Source: an uncultured Actinobaculum sp. (GTDB taxonomy: Bacteria; Actinomycetota; Actinomycetes; Actinomycetales; Actinomycetaceae). From it: a stretch of 64,000 bases of DNA. Positions 46,297-55,619 of the stretch are shown here, one piece after another. Every line of letters starts with the position of its first letter. The first letter of the stretch is position 1. Position numbers and translations under genes: made by a program. The DNA lies in the NCBI GenBank assembly GCA_938020505.1, contig CALIHR010000027.1, positions 62,001 through 126,000 on the forward strand. Direction: 5' to 3'. Below the pieces are notes generated by a model, which made no database searches, was not told the origin of the DNA, and worked only from the letters and a program-made list of their open reading frames with translations.

Positions 46297-47130
46297 GGCC
46301 ACTTGTCGCCGTTGGCTTCCTCAAGCGACTTCTTCGCGCGATCGTCGAAACGAGGCCCGCCAAAATACGCCTTCGCGCAGGTCGCATCCCGTGACGGTAT
46401 GGAAGCGACGCTTCCGGTTGACCCACGCGTCCTTGGTCCTCTTGCTGCGCGTCTGCAGGGTCCGGCCCCTGTCGAGATTGTGGGGGCAGCCGAAAATATT
46501 CGCGTTGAACTCGGTGGTCTTCCCAGTCACGACCTTGTGCCCGCCGACGGCGTCGACGAGGCGCCTGCCCTGTTCGCTGTCCTTCGTCGTCACGAAAGCG
46601 ACGTCGGAGTTCCAATCGCTTCCCGCGTCGTCGCCGCGGTGGATGTAGTCCCGGAGCGCGTGAGAGTGCTGAGCCTGGAATGTGCCGTAGGGTTTGTTTC
46701 CATTGTCGTATCCGGGGATGAACACCCAATTCGAAAAGCACCTGTTCTTCTCTGCATAGACGCAATGCGCGGCGGTGACGACGACCCTCTTCGCGGGGCT
46801 GTCGATGGCGGCTGCCGAGCAGACGAAGTTTTTACGCTTTTGGTCGTCGCAGTGGAGGACCTTGCCGTTGGCATGGGCGATCCGCTTGTCATTGGCCAGC
46901 TTCTCTTCCTTTTGCAAAGCCTTCTTGGCCTTGTCCACGCTCTTTTGAGCGACTTCTAAGAAGAGGCGTCGGACGATCCGACCGGCGCGGTCACGCTGGC
47001 TGCGCTTGACTCGTCGGAGGCCGGCTTCCCCTTTTTCGCGGAGCTCGATTGCGACGTCGAACTCCCGGAGGAATCGCCTTTCGAGCCGTTGTCGGCGTGC
47101 GAAGCGGCGACGGGAAGGAGGAAGTCTGAC
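46297..47130 (-). pseudogene. Decayed duplicate of the neighbouring trypsin-like protease
   Basis: The open part (46938-46321) reads KALQKEEKLANDKR, VVVTAAHCVY, NWVFIPGYDNGNKPYGTFQAQ and SDVAFVTTKDSEQG, closely matching the intact protease at 48941-47787. Then frame is lost: after GCDLREG the serine-containing GSSGGP block is gone. The true C-terminus (YFGGPRFDDRAKKSLEEANG) continues in another frame to about 46300. At the 5' side, a 44-bp stretch at 47072-47115 almost copies the intact gene's signal-peptide region, but the propeptide between is deleted. The His and Asp remain and the catalytic Ser is lost, so it is inactive. Confidence 0.8.
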
Positions 47131-47187
47131 GGGGCGGCGTCAAAGCGAATGCCCTCCGTATTCCGCGTTTGACGCCGCCCCGGTCAA

Positions 47188-47790
47188 TCAATGGAGTTGA
47201 ATGCCCTCGAGACGGCGGACTTTGCGTTCGCCGATGGGCTTGTCGGTTTTGACCGTCACCGAGGCCTTGCGCAACTCCAAAGTGCATTCCCTCGGGGCGT
47301 TGGGAAGCCTGCCGATGATGGTGGCGACCTCCACGCTTGTGTCTGTTTCTTTGACTGCGACGCGAGTCCCGTAGCATCTCTCCGTGCCGGAGGGGAAGTA
47401 AAACCTCAACCGGTTGGGGGCGATCTGCTCGAACCTCGACCACGGGGCGATCTGCTCGTCCGTCAGATCGTCGCGAGACTTGTCGTCAGTGCCCGCGGAT
47501 GGGTCTGAGCCGCTTGTGGGCGACTCGGGGCCGGCCGCGGCCGAGCTCGAGCTCGACGCCGATGCGTCGGCGGACCCGCCTTGGCTTCCTGTCCCTTCGG
47601 GGCCAGGTTCGCTGGGCGCCGAGCCGGAAGGCCGAGGCGAACTTGCGTTCGTCGAGGGCGGCTGGCTCGCCGTGGCCGATGGGTCCGAGGAAGTGCCGTT
47701 CGAACATCCCGATGCCGCAAGCAATGCGACGATCGGCAGAATCGCCCATTTGCGAGGCCGGTGAACTGCGCTTGTCATGAGTGATGTCAC
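47188..47790 (-). CDS. Lipoprotein coupled to the secreted protease
   Basis: 200 residues (GTG at 47790; ATG at 47778 possible). The signal peptide ends in the lipobox LLAASGC, followed by a Ser/Pro/Gly/Glu linker of about 85 residues. A C-terminal domain with DEQIAPWSRFEQIAPNRLRF, ERCYGTRVAVKE and PRECTLELRKASV has two cysteines that may pair. The GTG start overlaps the stop of the serine protease gene, so the two proteins are made together. It may be a surface tether, chaperone or inhibitor of the protease; the domain itself I do not recognise. Confidence 0.7.
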   Translation of the reverse strand: MTSLMTSAVHRPRKWAILPIVALLAASGCSNGTSSDPSATASQPPSTNASSPRPSGSAPSEPGPEGTGSQGGSADASASSSSSAAAGPESPTSGSDPSAGTDDKSRDDLTDEQIAPWSRFEQIAPNRLRFYFPSGTERCYGTRVAVKETDTSVEVATIIGRLPNAPRECTLELRKASVTVKTDKPIGERKVRRLEGIQLH

Positions 47791-48941
47791 TTGTCGTTGT
47801 TGGCAAGGTCAAACAGGCCCTTGACGCGCTTGTCGAAGTGCGGGCCGCCGTTGTCGATGTATTTCGTCGGCGCCGACTCCTCAGTCACGACGAACGAGGT
47901 GACCGAGCGAACCTCGCCGGTGCCAGTCACGCCGTTGTAGTTCTCCAGCCAGGGGCCGCCGGAGGACCCGGGGCCGAAGTTGCAGCCCTTGACGCCGTTG
48001 ACGCTCAGTTTGTCGCCGCCTCGGAGCGTGAAAGTGTTCGCATTGCAAATTTGCAGACTTTCGCCGTTGTTCAAGTTGCTGGGGTAGCCGAACAGCGTGG
48101 CATTGAACTTCGAGGTTTTGCCGGTCACGAGTTTGTGCCCGCCGACGACGTCCGTGAGGTGCTTGCCCTGTTCGTTGTCCGTTACCGTCACGAAGGCGAC
48201 GTCGGAGGTGTATCCCTTGAACTTGCGGGCTTCGCTGGCATTGTCGTCTCCGTTGCTCACCCAATCGCGAAGAGTGTGCATGTACTGGGCGTGGAAGGTG
48301 CCGTACGGTTTGTTGTTGTTGTCGTAACTGGGAACGAATACCCAGTTCGTGTGCCACTTGCGGCCTTTGCCGCCGTGGACGCAGTGTCCGGCTGTGACGA
48401 CGATCCTCTTCGTCGGGCTGCTGACCGCCGAACCGGTGCATGCGTAGTCCGCGCCGTCGTCGGCGCGGTAAAAGATTCTGCCGTTGGCGCGCGAGAGCTT
48501 GTCATTGGCGAGCTTGTCGCCCTTCTTGAGGGCCTGCTCGGCCTTGGCGACGTTCCTCTGGGCCGACGCCTTGGCGGAATCGGAGCCCAGAACGGGCGCC
48601 GGCTTGGCCTTCGCCATTCGCTCGGGGGTCCAATATTCCTCAACGGTTTTGTAGGCCTGGGACTGTTGCTGCTTCATGCTCTTGGCCGGAGTGTTGCTCT
48701 TTGCGAGGGTCGACTTGCGAGCTTGAAGCGATGCCGTGCGGGCGGTGACGACTTTCGTTCCGTCGGCCTTGGCGACGGGCGCCGTCACGCTGACGGTGTT
48801 CGACGCCGCCGAAGCCGACGTCGAGGGGGCCGAAGTCGAATCGCCTTTCGAGCCGTTGTCGGCGTGCGAGGCCGCAACGGGAATCGTCATGACGAGCGCA
48901 ACTGCGGCCGCGGTGCGTGTGAGTATGCGTCGTTTGCTCAA
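47787..48941 (-). CDS. Secreted trypsin-like serine protease
   Basis: 384 residues. A signal peptide (TAAAVALVMTIPVAASHA) is followed by a propeptide-like Ser/Thr/Lys region. A chymotrypsin-fold domain has His186 in TAGHC, Asp247 in TSDVAF and Ser327 in GPGSSGGPW, a full catalytic triad. Cysteines at CTG/GHC and CNAN/GCN fit two disulfides. It resembles V8/glutamyl-endopeptidase-type secreted proteases. The frame requires a TTG start at 48941 with only weak AGG spacing, and an 11-bp hairpin sits 17 bases upstream in the leader, so translation may be restrained. A broken tandem duplicate lies downstream, past the lipoprotein gene. Confidence 0.88.
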   Translation of the reverse strand: MSKRRILTRTAAAVALVMTIPVAASHADNGSKGDSTSAPSTSASAASNTVSVTAPVAKADGTKVVTARTASLQARKSTLAKSNTPAKSMKQQQSQAYKTVEEYWTPERMAKAKPAPVLGSDSAKASAQRNVAKAEQALKKGDKLANDKLSRANGRIFYRADDGADYACTGSAVSSPTKRIVVTAGHCVHGGKGRKWHTNWVFVPSYDNNNKPYGTFHAQYMHTLRDWVSNGDDNASEARKFKGYTSDVAFVTVTDNEQGKHLTDVVGGHKLVTGKTSKFNATLFGYPSNLNNGESLQICNANTFTLRGGDKLSVNGVKGCNFGPGSSGGPWLENYNGVTGTGEVRSVTSFVVTEESAPTKYIDNGGPHFDKRVKGLFDLANNDK

Positions 48942-49577
48942 AATTACCTACTTTCACCCCGAGAGCGGCGGACACCGCTCTCGGGCGCGTGTGCGTACAA
49001 TGAAACTGTTTGCGTAGTTTCGGCGTTACGTGAACGCCTGTCTATTCGAGGGCGATCGACGTCGGCGCGAGATCGCTGGGACCCGCCGAGGCCATGCCTG
49101 TATTGTGAAAAAGCAAGTCTGGATCCGACGTCGCCGACTCCGTTTGACTATGTCTGTACAAGTTACCCTTGTGGTCCGGCTCCTGACAAGCCCCAAAAAG
49201 TTGGGTTAAAAAGCTATGGTAAATCTGGCCGCGAAGCCCCAAGCCGCGGGATGCTCCGATAGATGCAAGGGCGATCGAAACGAGCATGAGTCTCAGATCT
49301 CTTGCTGAGGGAGGCTGATATCGTAAGCATGGTACCGAGTTGAATCTTTGAACGTTCAAATGTGTACGAACGGGTGTGGCGACGGCGCCCGAGTCGCAGC
49401 TGCGCCGAGGGCGCGCAGGGGCCGGCGAAGCCCCGGCGTCAAAGCGTTCCGTCCGGACCGATCCCAGAACGCCCAAAGGCGCGGGAAGAAGCCGAAGCGT
49501 TTTGCGGTATGCCGCGATTGGACGATAAGCTAACCTGAAGCCCTCGCGGGAGGGCGATGCGACACGAAGGAGTGACG
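48942..49577. other. Divergent intergenic region
   Basis: About 635 bp between the protease and the sugar-acid kinase genes. It holds the leader hairpin noted at 48958-48985 and otherwise AT-richer sequence without a convincing gene. A minus-strand open frame of ~180 codons here has no RBS or recognisable domain. Confidence 0.5.
48958..48985 (-). promoter_or_regulatory. Hairpin in the protease 5' leader
   Basis: CCCGAGAGCGG (48958-48968) and CCGCTCTCGGG (48975-48985) form a perfect 11-bp stem with a 6-base loop, 17 bases upstream of the TTG start. No T-tract follows on the minus strand, so translational or stability control is more likely than termination. Confidence 0.6.
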
Positions 49578-51098
49578 ATGCCCCGCGTATCACGCGAACT
49601 ACTGCTTGGCGGCCTCCCGCCCGTTCCCCCGGTTTCGGCGGACGACGTCGTCCGGGCCCAAGAGGCGAGCGGGATGCGGCCCGTGTACGTGGTCCTTGAC
49701 GACGACCCCACCGGGACCCAGTCGGTGGCGGGCCTCCCCGTTCTGACGTCTTGGGAGGTCGGCGATTTCGCCTGGGCCTTCGAAACGGGCGCCCCGGCCG
49801 TGTACGTCATGACCAATTCGCGCTCGCTCGCCCCCGAAGGCGCCGAACGCGTCAACCGGGAAGTCGTGTCCGCGGCGGTCGAAGCGGCAGAGGCGGGCGG
49901 CGCCGACGTCGCCTTCGTCTCCCGCTCAGACTCGACTCTGCGCGGCCACTTCCCGCTGGAGCCGAACACGATCGCCGAATGCCTGAGGTCCGCGACGGGC
50001 GCGCGCGCAGACGGCATAGTCGTGGTTCCCGCCTTCGGCGACGCCGGGCGGATCACAGTCCACGGCACGCACTACGCCGGAGATCCGCGGGAGGGCTACC
50101 TGCCCGTGGGCGAGACCGAGTTCGCGCGCGACGCGACCTTCGGATATGCGGCGTCGAACCTCGCCGAATGGGTCGAGGAGAAGACGGGCGGGGCCGTGCC
50201 GGCCTCCGACGTGCTCGTGCTCGACATCGAGACTCTGCGCACCGACCTCGACGGCGCGGTCGCCCTGCTGACCTCGGCGTCCGACGCCCGGCCGATCGTC
50301 GTGGACGCCGTCGAGGAGGAAGACCTGCGCCAGCTCGCCCTGGCGCTCATCCGCGCGGAGCGGGCCGGCTCGCGCTTCGTCTACAGGGTGGGGCCGCCCT
50401 TCGTCCGCGCGAGGGTCGGGCAGGCGGTCCACGCCCCTCTCACTCCCGAGGAAATCGAGGCCTCGCGGGCCGGACGGGAGGCCGCCGCCGGCGGCCTCGT
50501 CGTCGTCGGCTCACACGTGGACCTCACCACCCGCCAGCTGGACGAGCTGAGGGCGCGCCGCCGCCCCCTCGAGCTGGAGATCGACGTGGCGAAGGTCGTC
50601 GATCCCTCCTCCCGAGGCCCGCACCTGGCCGAGCTGATCGACGCCGCGGCCGCCGGCCTGAAAGAGGGCGACGTGGCAGTGCGCACCTCGCGGACCCTCG
50701 TCACGGGCGCGAACGCGGACGATTCGCTCGCGATCTCCCGGAAGGTCTCGGCCGCGGTCGTCGAGGCGGTCAAGGGCGTCCTTGCGCGGGAAACGCCCCG
50801 TTTCGTCATCGCCAAGGGCGGCATCACGTCTTCCGACGTCGCATCCAAGGGCCTCGGCATTCGGCGCGCGACGGTCGTGGGCCCGATGCTCCCGGGAATC
50901 GTCTCGCTGTGGTCCGGCCAGGACGGCCCGGCCGCGGGAATCCCGTACATCGTTTTCGCAGGCAACGTAGGCACGGCCGCCTCGCTGGCCGACGTGGTCG
51001 ACAAGCTGGCGCAGCCGGAGGGTGAGCCGACGCAGCAGGACGGCGAACTCGCGCAGTCTGACGGCGAACTCGAACAGCGGGAGGGCGAACCGGCTTAG
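49578..51098 (+). CDS. Four-carbon acid sugar kinase family protein (DUF1537)
   Basis: About 506 residues from the ATG at 49578, which has GAAGGAG upstream. The N-terminal domain has VLDDDPTGTQSVAG, FVSRSDSTLRGHFPLE and VPAFGDAGRITV. The C-terminal ATP-binding domain has FVIAKGGITSSDVASKGL and PGIVSLWSG. This is the OtnK/DtnK-type kinase fold that phosphorylates 3-keto-tetronates during catabolism of threonate or erythronate. The next gene is an LtnD-like dehydrogenase, which matches the first step of that pathway. The tail after residue ~480 has EGEPTQQDGELAQSDGELEQ repeats outside the fold. Confidence 0.85.
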   Translation: MPRVSRELLLGGLPPVPPVSADDVVRAQEASGMRPVYVVLDDDPTGTQSVAGLPVLTSWEVGDFAWAFETGAPAVYVMTNSRSLAPEGAERVNREVVSAAVEAAEAGGADVAFVSRSDSTLRGHFPLEPNTIAECLRSATGARADGIVVVPAFGDAGRITVHGTHYAGDPREGYLPVGETEFARDATFGYAASNLAEWVEEKTGGAVPASDVLVLDIETLRTDLDGAVALLTSASDARPIVVDAVEEEDLRQLALALIRAERAGSRFVYRVGPPFVRARVGQAVHAPLTPEEIEASRAGREAAAGGLVVVGSHVDLTTRQLDELRARRRPLELEIDVAKVVDPSSRGPHLAELIDAAAAGLKEGDVAVRTSRTLVTGANADDSLAISRKVSAAVVEAVKGVLARETPRFVIAKGGITSSDVASKGLGIRRATVVGPMLPGIVSLWSGQDGPAAGIPYIVFAGNVGTAASLADVVDKLAQPEGEPTQQDGELAQSDGELEQREGEPA

Positions 51099-51260
51099 CG
51101 GGCAGGCAAAGCCCCGGCAGGCACAGCTCACGCGGCGGGCCGGCGGATCCCGCGCAACAAATCGGCGGGCCCGCACAACAAAAATCGAACAAGGCGCGAA
51201 TATGCGCAAGACGCAATATGCGGCGGATCCGCCCAAACGGCGGATGCGAAAGGAGAGAAC

Positions 51261-52148
51261 ATGACCAAAATCGCTGTGCTCGGCCTGGGGGCGATGGGGC
51301 TTCCCATGGCCACGCGGCTCGCAAAGGAATTCGACGTCCTCGCCTATGACGTCTCGGACGAACGGCGCCGCCTGGCCGAAAAGGCCGGGTTGAGGGTCGC
51401 CGCCGGCACGTCGGAGGCCGTCGAAGGCGCCGACGTCGCCCTCGTCGCCGTGCGAAACGCCGCCCAGCTTGATGCCCTGCTCTACGGAGAAGGGGGAATC
51501 GCGGCTGCGCTTCCCCGGGGCGCCGTCGTCATTTTGACCTCCACTGTGGGAATCGCGGCGGCCGAATCCGTCGCCGCCCGGCTGGAAAAGGACGGGATCG
51601 GGCTTGTGGACGCCCCAGTCTCCGGCGGGCCGACCCGTGCGGGCGAAGGCGACCTCCTCGTGGCGTGCGGAGCCCTCCCGCGCGATTTCGAGAAAGCCCG
51701 CGGGGTCCTCGAAGCGATGGCAGGCAAACTGGTTCTCGTCGGCGACCAGCCGGGCAAAGGCCAGGCGCTCAAGACGGTCAACCAGCTTTTGTGCGGCGTG
51801 CACATCGCGGCAGCGGGGGAGGCCCTCGCGCTCGCGGGCAAGCTGGGGCTCGATCAGCGCACCGCGCTCGAAGCGCTGATGTCCGGGGCCGCCGAGTCGT
51901 TCATGCTGGGGCATCGCGGGCCTCGCGCCATCGAAGCCTACGAGGGCGGCGACCCCGACGTCGCCTCGCGTTTGGACATTTTCGTCAAAGACATGGGAAT
52001 CGTGACGTCGGCGGCGAAGGACGCAGGCATGGCCGTCCCCGTGGCGGCGGCGGCCGAACAGCTCTACCTCATGGGATACGTGCGCGGCCAGGGCGCCATG
52101 GACGATTCGACGGTCATCCGCGTTCTCGCCCCGGACTCGGAGGGCTGA
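51261..52148 (+). CDS. LtnD-like NAD(P)-dependent dehydrogenase (3-hydroxyisobutyrate dehydrogenase family)
   Basis: 295 residues. The Rossmann motif GLGAMGLPMATRL is at the N-terminus, then DAPVSGGPTRAGEGDLL (substrate loop) and GKGQALKTVNQLLCG with the family's catalytic lysine. Together with the DUF1537 kinase upstream, this suggests oxidation of a four-carbon sugar acid (L-threonate or D-erythronate) to its 2-keto or 3-keto form. The isomerase and class II aldolase that complete the pathway are not in the window. AAAGGAG precedes the ATG. Confidence 0.85.
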   Translation: MTKIAVLGLGAMGLPMATRLAKEFDVLAYDVSDERRRLAEKAGLRVAAGTSEAVEGADVALVAVRNAAQLDALLYGEGGIAAALPRGAVVILTSTVGIAAAESVAARLEKDGIGLVDAPVSGGPTRAGEGDLLVACGALPRDFEKARGVLEAMAGKLVLVGDQPGKGQALKTVNQLLCGVHIAAAGEALALAGKLGLDQRTALEALMSGAAESFMLGHRGPRAIEAYEGGDPDVASRLDIFVKDMGIVTSAAKDAGMAVPVAAAAEQLYLMGYVRGQGAMDDSTVIRVLAPDSEG

Positions 52149-52274
52149 GGCGAAAGCCGGTTTGCGCGATAGTTAGAGCGTGCCGCCGCTCAGGACGTGG
52201 AGGGCTGAGGCCGGTCGCGGCTCTTGGCCGGGCTGGCGGGGCCTTGGGCGTGCGGGCAGTCGCCGCCGGGCCGG

Positions 52275-53624
52275 TCAGGGCTTTTCGAAAGGTCTCCCGC
52301 TGCGCGCCCGGATCAGCATCGTGACCGCGCGGGTCGCCATGAAGAGGCCGGCGTAGGCCGTCCACAGGGCGGCGAACAGGAGCGACGTCGGCGCTCCGGG
52401 CCAAGCGGCGTGCGCCCGCCCGAGGGCCCACGCGACCGGGGCGAAGATCGCAAGCGAGGCGAGCATGAACCAGGCGAGCCGCCGCGTGTCGAGGGCGCCG
52501 ATGAGGACGCCGTCGAGGATGTAGGCGACGGAGGCGACGGGCAGGCAGCATGCGGCGACGATGAGCGAGAGCGTCGCCAAGCTGCCGACTCCCGCTTCCG
52601 CGCCCATCGCCGAAGGAAGCGCAAAGCTCGCAGCGGCGAGCGCCGCGCCGAGAACCGCCCCGGTGACGACGCCGAAGCGCAGGCAGCGAGCGAGGACTTC
52701 CCGCACGGCGTCCGCGCGGCCGGCGGGCGCCCCCATGGCGGTGGCGATGAGTATTTGCGCGGCGGTCGCCAAAGAGTCGAGCCCGTAGGCGGCGAAATGC
52801 CAGACCGTCATCGTGATCTGATTCGCCGCGAGAGATTCGGCTCCCAGGCTTGTGGCCACGGCGATCTCGGCCAGCATGACGGCGCGCAGGCACAGAGTTC
52901 GGACGATGAGCGGGCCGGCTTGGCCCAGCGCCGAAACGACCCCGCCGCGGGTGGGCGTGAGCGATGCGCCCTCTTTGCGGGCGATTCTCGATATCTGCCA
53001 GGCCATCCACAGGCCCATTCCGGTCTGGACGGTCGCCGTTCCCGCGCCGGCGCCGGCGACGCCCCAGCCGAGCGGATAGATGAGGGCGTAGTTGACGGGG
53101 ATGTTCGCCAAAGCGCCGGCCGTCGCGGCGTACATCGGCCGCTTCGTGTCTCCGAAACCGCGAAGCGTGCCCGTTGCGGCGAGGACGAGGAGCATCCCCG
53201 GAAGGCCGGGGGAGGATGCGCGAAGGTAGCGTTCGGCTTGCGCGAGGGTCTCTGCGTCCGGGCCGAAGAGCCTCAGGATCGGCTCTCCGAAGGCGAAGAG
53301 GACGAGGGCCAGCCCTGCGCCGATGCCCAGGGCGAGCCACATTCCCTCAATTCCCTGCCGGGCCGCCTCGCCGCGCCTGCCCGCTCCCACGAGCTTTCCG
53401 GCTGCCGACGTCGTCGCGTACGCGAGGAATATGCACAGGCCCACGATCGTCGACATGATCGTCGACGAAAGCGACAGCCCCGCAAGCGGAAGCGTGCCGA
53501 GGTGACCGACCATCGCGGTGTCCGAGGCGAGCAGCAGGGGCTCGGCCAGCAGCGTGGCGAGCGAAGGCAGGGCGTATGCACGAATTTGGCGGTCGAGGAT
53601 CCGCCCACGGTCGGGTGAGGTCAC
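52275..53624 (-). CDS. MATE family efflux transporter (DinF-like)
   Basis: 449 residues with about twelve membrane helices in two halves. Conserved features are LPSLATLLAEPLLLASDTAMVGHLGTLPLAGL in the first half (broken here into LPSLATLL, AEPLLL and VGHLGT) and AANQITMTVWHFAAYGLDSLA in the second. Na+ or H+ coupled multidrug export is the family role. It is transcribed away from dnaB, so the DnaA-box region lies between the two starts. Confidence 0.9.
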   Translation of the reverse strand: MTSPDRGRILDRQIRAYALPSLATLLAEPLLLASDTAMVGHLGTLPLAGLSLSSTIMSTIVGLCIFLAYATTSAAGKLVGAGRRGEAARQGIEGMWLALGIGAGLALVLFAFGEPILRLFGPDAETLAQAERYLRASSPGLPGMLLVLAATGTLRGFGDTKRPMYAATAGALANIPVNYALIYPLGWGVAGAGAGTATVQTGMGLWMAWQISRIARKEGASLTPTRGGVVSALGQAGPLIVRTLCLRAVMLAEIAVATSLGAESLAANQITMTVWHFAAYGLDSLATAAQILIATAMGAPAGRADAVREVLARCLRFGVVTGAVLGAALAAASFALPSAMGAEAGVGSLATLSLIVAACCLPVASVAYILDGVLIGALDTRRLAWFMLASLAIFAPVAWALGRAHAAWPGAPTSLLFAALWTAYAGLFMATRAVTMLIRARSGRPFEKP

Positions 53625-53741
53625 CCGGCTAGACTAACCCCACGGAGGTAGGCGGGCCAGTAACTTCAAGTGCAACTTGAGGTAGGGGCGTGTCTCACCA
53701 TCGTGGATATCTCGCCGTCGGCAGTCGCCGCTATCCACCCC

Positions 53742-53928
53742 TGTGGACAGACTTGGGGACGGAATCGAGGGCTTCTCACCCCCGTTATCCACAGATGTGG
53801 ACAGAGTCGCCGTAGTCTGTGGATTTCCGACGTGCGATATCCACACGGAGTCCACACTCCACCCACAGCGTCGGCGGCGTGTCTCCACAAGTTATCCACA
53901 ACTGGGGGTGATACGAGTTTGTGGATGG
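53742..53928. promoter_or_regulatory. DnaA-box cluster upstream of dnaB
   Basis: Within 190 bp there are two exact boxes TTATCCACA (53785-53793 and 53892-53900). Near-matches are TGTGGACAG at 53742 and 53796, TGTGGATTT at 53818, ATATCCACA at 53837, GTCTCCACA at 53881 and TGTGGATGG at 53920. They occur in both orientations. The cluster lies between the divergent MATE and dnaB starts. It could place dnaB under DnaA control or titrate DnaA. Confidence 0.75.
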
Positions 53929-54059
53929 ACGCCTGGGCGATACCCTTGGATGGCCAAAGCGAGGGCGGGCATGGGCTGTAAAGCTCAATTCCATCACCGG
54001 CCGACTCCCGCGTCGTCGCTGGCTGTCCACCGTGTCGATCACCGATAAGCGAGGCCAAT

Positions 54060-55418
54060 GTGAGCATTGTGAGCGAAGGGGCTCAGGGCGGTTCGTCTTT
54101 CGAGCGGGTCCCGCCGCAGAACGTCGACGCGGAGATGTCCGTTTTGGGGGGCATGATGTTGTCGAAGGACGCCATCGCCGACGTCATCGAGATTCTTCGC
54201 GCCACGGATTTTTACAGGCCGGCGCACGCTTCCGTGTACGACGTCGTTGTCGAGCTGTTCGGACGCGGCGACCCCGCCGACGCAGTGACCGTCGGCGCCG
54301 AGCTGAAGAGGAAGGGCGAACTGGAGCGCATCGGCGGCCTTCCCTATCTCCACACACTCGTGGCGACGGTCCCGACGGCCGCCAACGCGGCATACTACGC
54401 GGGCATCGTGCGCGAGCAGGCGCAGCTGCGCTCGCTTGTGGAGGTGGGAACGCGGATCGTCCAGCTGGGATACACGACGGACGGCGCGGACGTCGAGGGC
54501 CTTGTCAATCTGGCGCAGTCGGAGGTTTTCGCGGTTTCGGAGCAGCGCAATTCGACGAATTACGTCACCCTTGAACAGGTGGTTCCCGAACTTTACGAGG
54601 AGTTGGAGCGCAACGCGAACCGCGACGGCGGGCTGGACGGCGTGCCCACGGGCTTTTCGGAGCTTGACGCGAAGCTCAACGGGCTGCGTGCGGGCCAGAT
54701 GATCATCATCGCTGCGCGTCCGGGCGGCGGCAAATCGACTTTGGCGATGGACATCTGCCGCTCGTGCGCCGTCCACAACAACAAGGCCGCCGCCTACTTC
54801 TCGCTGGAGATGAACCGGACGGAGCTTTCGATGCGGCTGCTCGCGGCCGAATCCCGCGTGTTCCTCGACCGGATGATCAAGGGCGAGCTGGAGACCCGGG
54901 ACTGGCAGGAGATCGCCCGAACCCTCGACAAGATCTCGCAGGCGCCCCTCATCGTAGACGATTCGCCGAACATGACGATGGGGGAGATTCGCGCCAAATC
55001 GCGCCGGATGAAGCAGCAGTTCGACATTCAGCTCATCGTCATCGACTATTTGCAGCTGTTGACGTCGGGAGGAAAGTCGGTGGAGTCTCGCCAGCAGGAG
55101 GTTTCCGAGTTTTCCCGTTCGATCAAACTTTTGGCCAAGGAGCTTGAGATACCGATCGTCGCCGTCGCCCAGCTCAATCGAGATTCGGAAAAGCGCAACG
55201 ACAAGCGCCCGCAGGTTGCGGACCTTCGCGAGTCGGGCTCTTTGGAGCAGGACGCCGACGTCGTGCTCCTCATCCATCGCGAGGACATGTTCAACGAGAA
55301 CACGGAAAAGCAGGGCATGGCCGACATCATCATCGGCAAGCAGCGATCGGGCCCGACGGGGATCGTAGAGCTGGCGTTCCAAGGGCATTTCTCGCGTTTT
55401 GCGGAGGTCGCCGACTGA
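54060..55418 (+). CDS. dnaB: Replicative DNA helicase DnaB
   Basis: 452-residue hexameric helicase that unwinds the replication fork. The N-terminal domain starts RVPPQNVDAEMSVLGGMML, followed by a linker helix and the RecA-like domain. The Walker A motif ARPGGGKST is at residues 219-227, with YFSLEMNRTELSMRL and LIVIDYLQLL (Walker B). The GTG start at 54060 is preceded by GAGG. No intein is present. It lies downstream of rplI by ~20 kb rather than directly after it, and is headed by a DnaA-box cluster. Confidence 0.96.
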   Translation: MSIVSEGAQGGSSFERVPPQNVDAEMSVLGGMMLSKDAIADVIEILRATDFYRPAHASVYDVVVELFGRGDPADAVTVGAELKRKGELERIGGLPYLHTLVATVPTAANAAYYAGIVREQAQLRSLVEVGTRIVQLGYTTDGADVEGLVNLAQSEVFAVSEQRNSTNYVTLEQVVPELYEELERNANRDGGLDGVPTGFSELDAKLNGLRAGQMIIIAARPGGGKSTLAMDICRSCAVHNNKAAAYFSLEMNRTELSMRLLAAESRVFLDRMIKGELETRDWQEIARTLDKISQAPLIVDDSPNMTMGEIRAKSRRMKQQFDIQLIVIDYLQLLTSGGKSVESRQQEVSEFSRSIKLLAKELEIPIVAVAQLNRDSEKRNDKRPQVADLRESGSLEQDADVVLLIHREDMFNENTEKQGMADIIIGKQRSGPTGIVELAFQGHFSRFAEVAD

Positions 55419-55619
55419 CCGCGGAAGGACGTCGGCGGCGCTGCCGGCCCGCGGCGGAGCACACCGCCGGTCCTCGCGCCGCAAACGGTTGACGCCTCGC
55501 ACACCGTCGGACAAAGCCGCACCGACGGCTCGGCTGGACACCGCCGGGGCGCGAGGCCGCGGCGCAGTTTGGCCGCCCCGGCAGCACGATTCAGCCGCGC
55601 CGCCGAAGCAGTGCGCCAA

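Noticed and set aside
49042..49593. 183-codon minus-strand frame between the protease and kinase genes
   Set aside because: No RBS, and it runs antisense into the kinase start.
53742..53928. The chromosomal oriC
   Set aside because: There is no dnaA, dnaN or clear AT-rich unwinding element beside it, and the rsmG-parAB end places oriC to the left of the window. I keep it as a DnaA-box cluster only.
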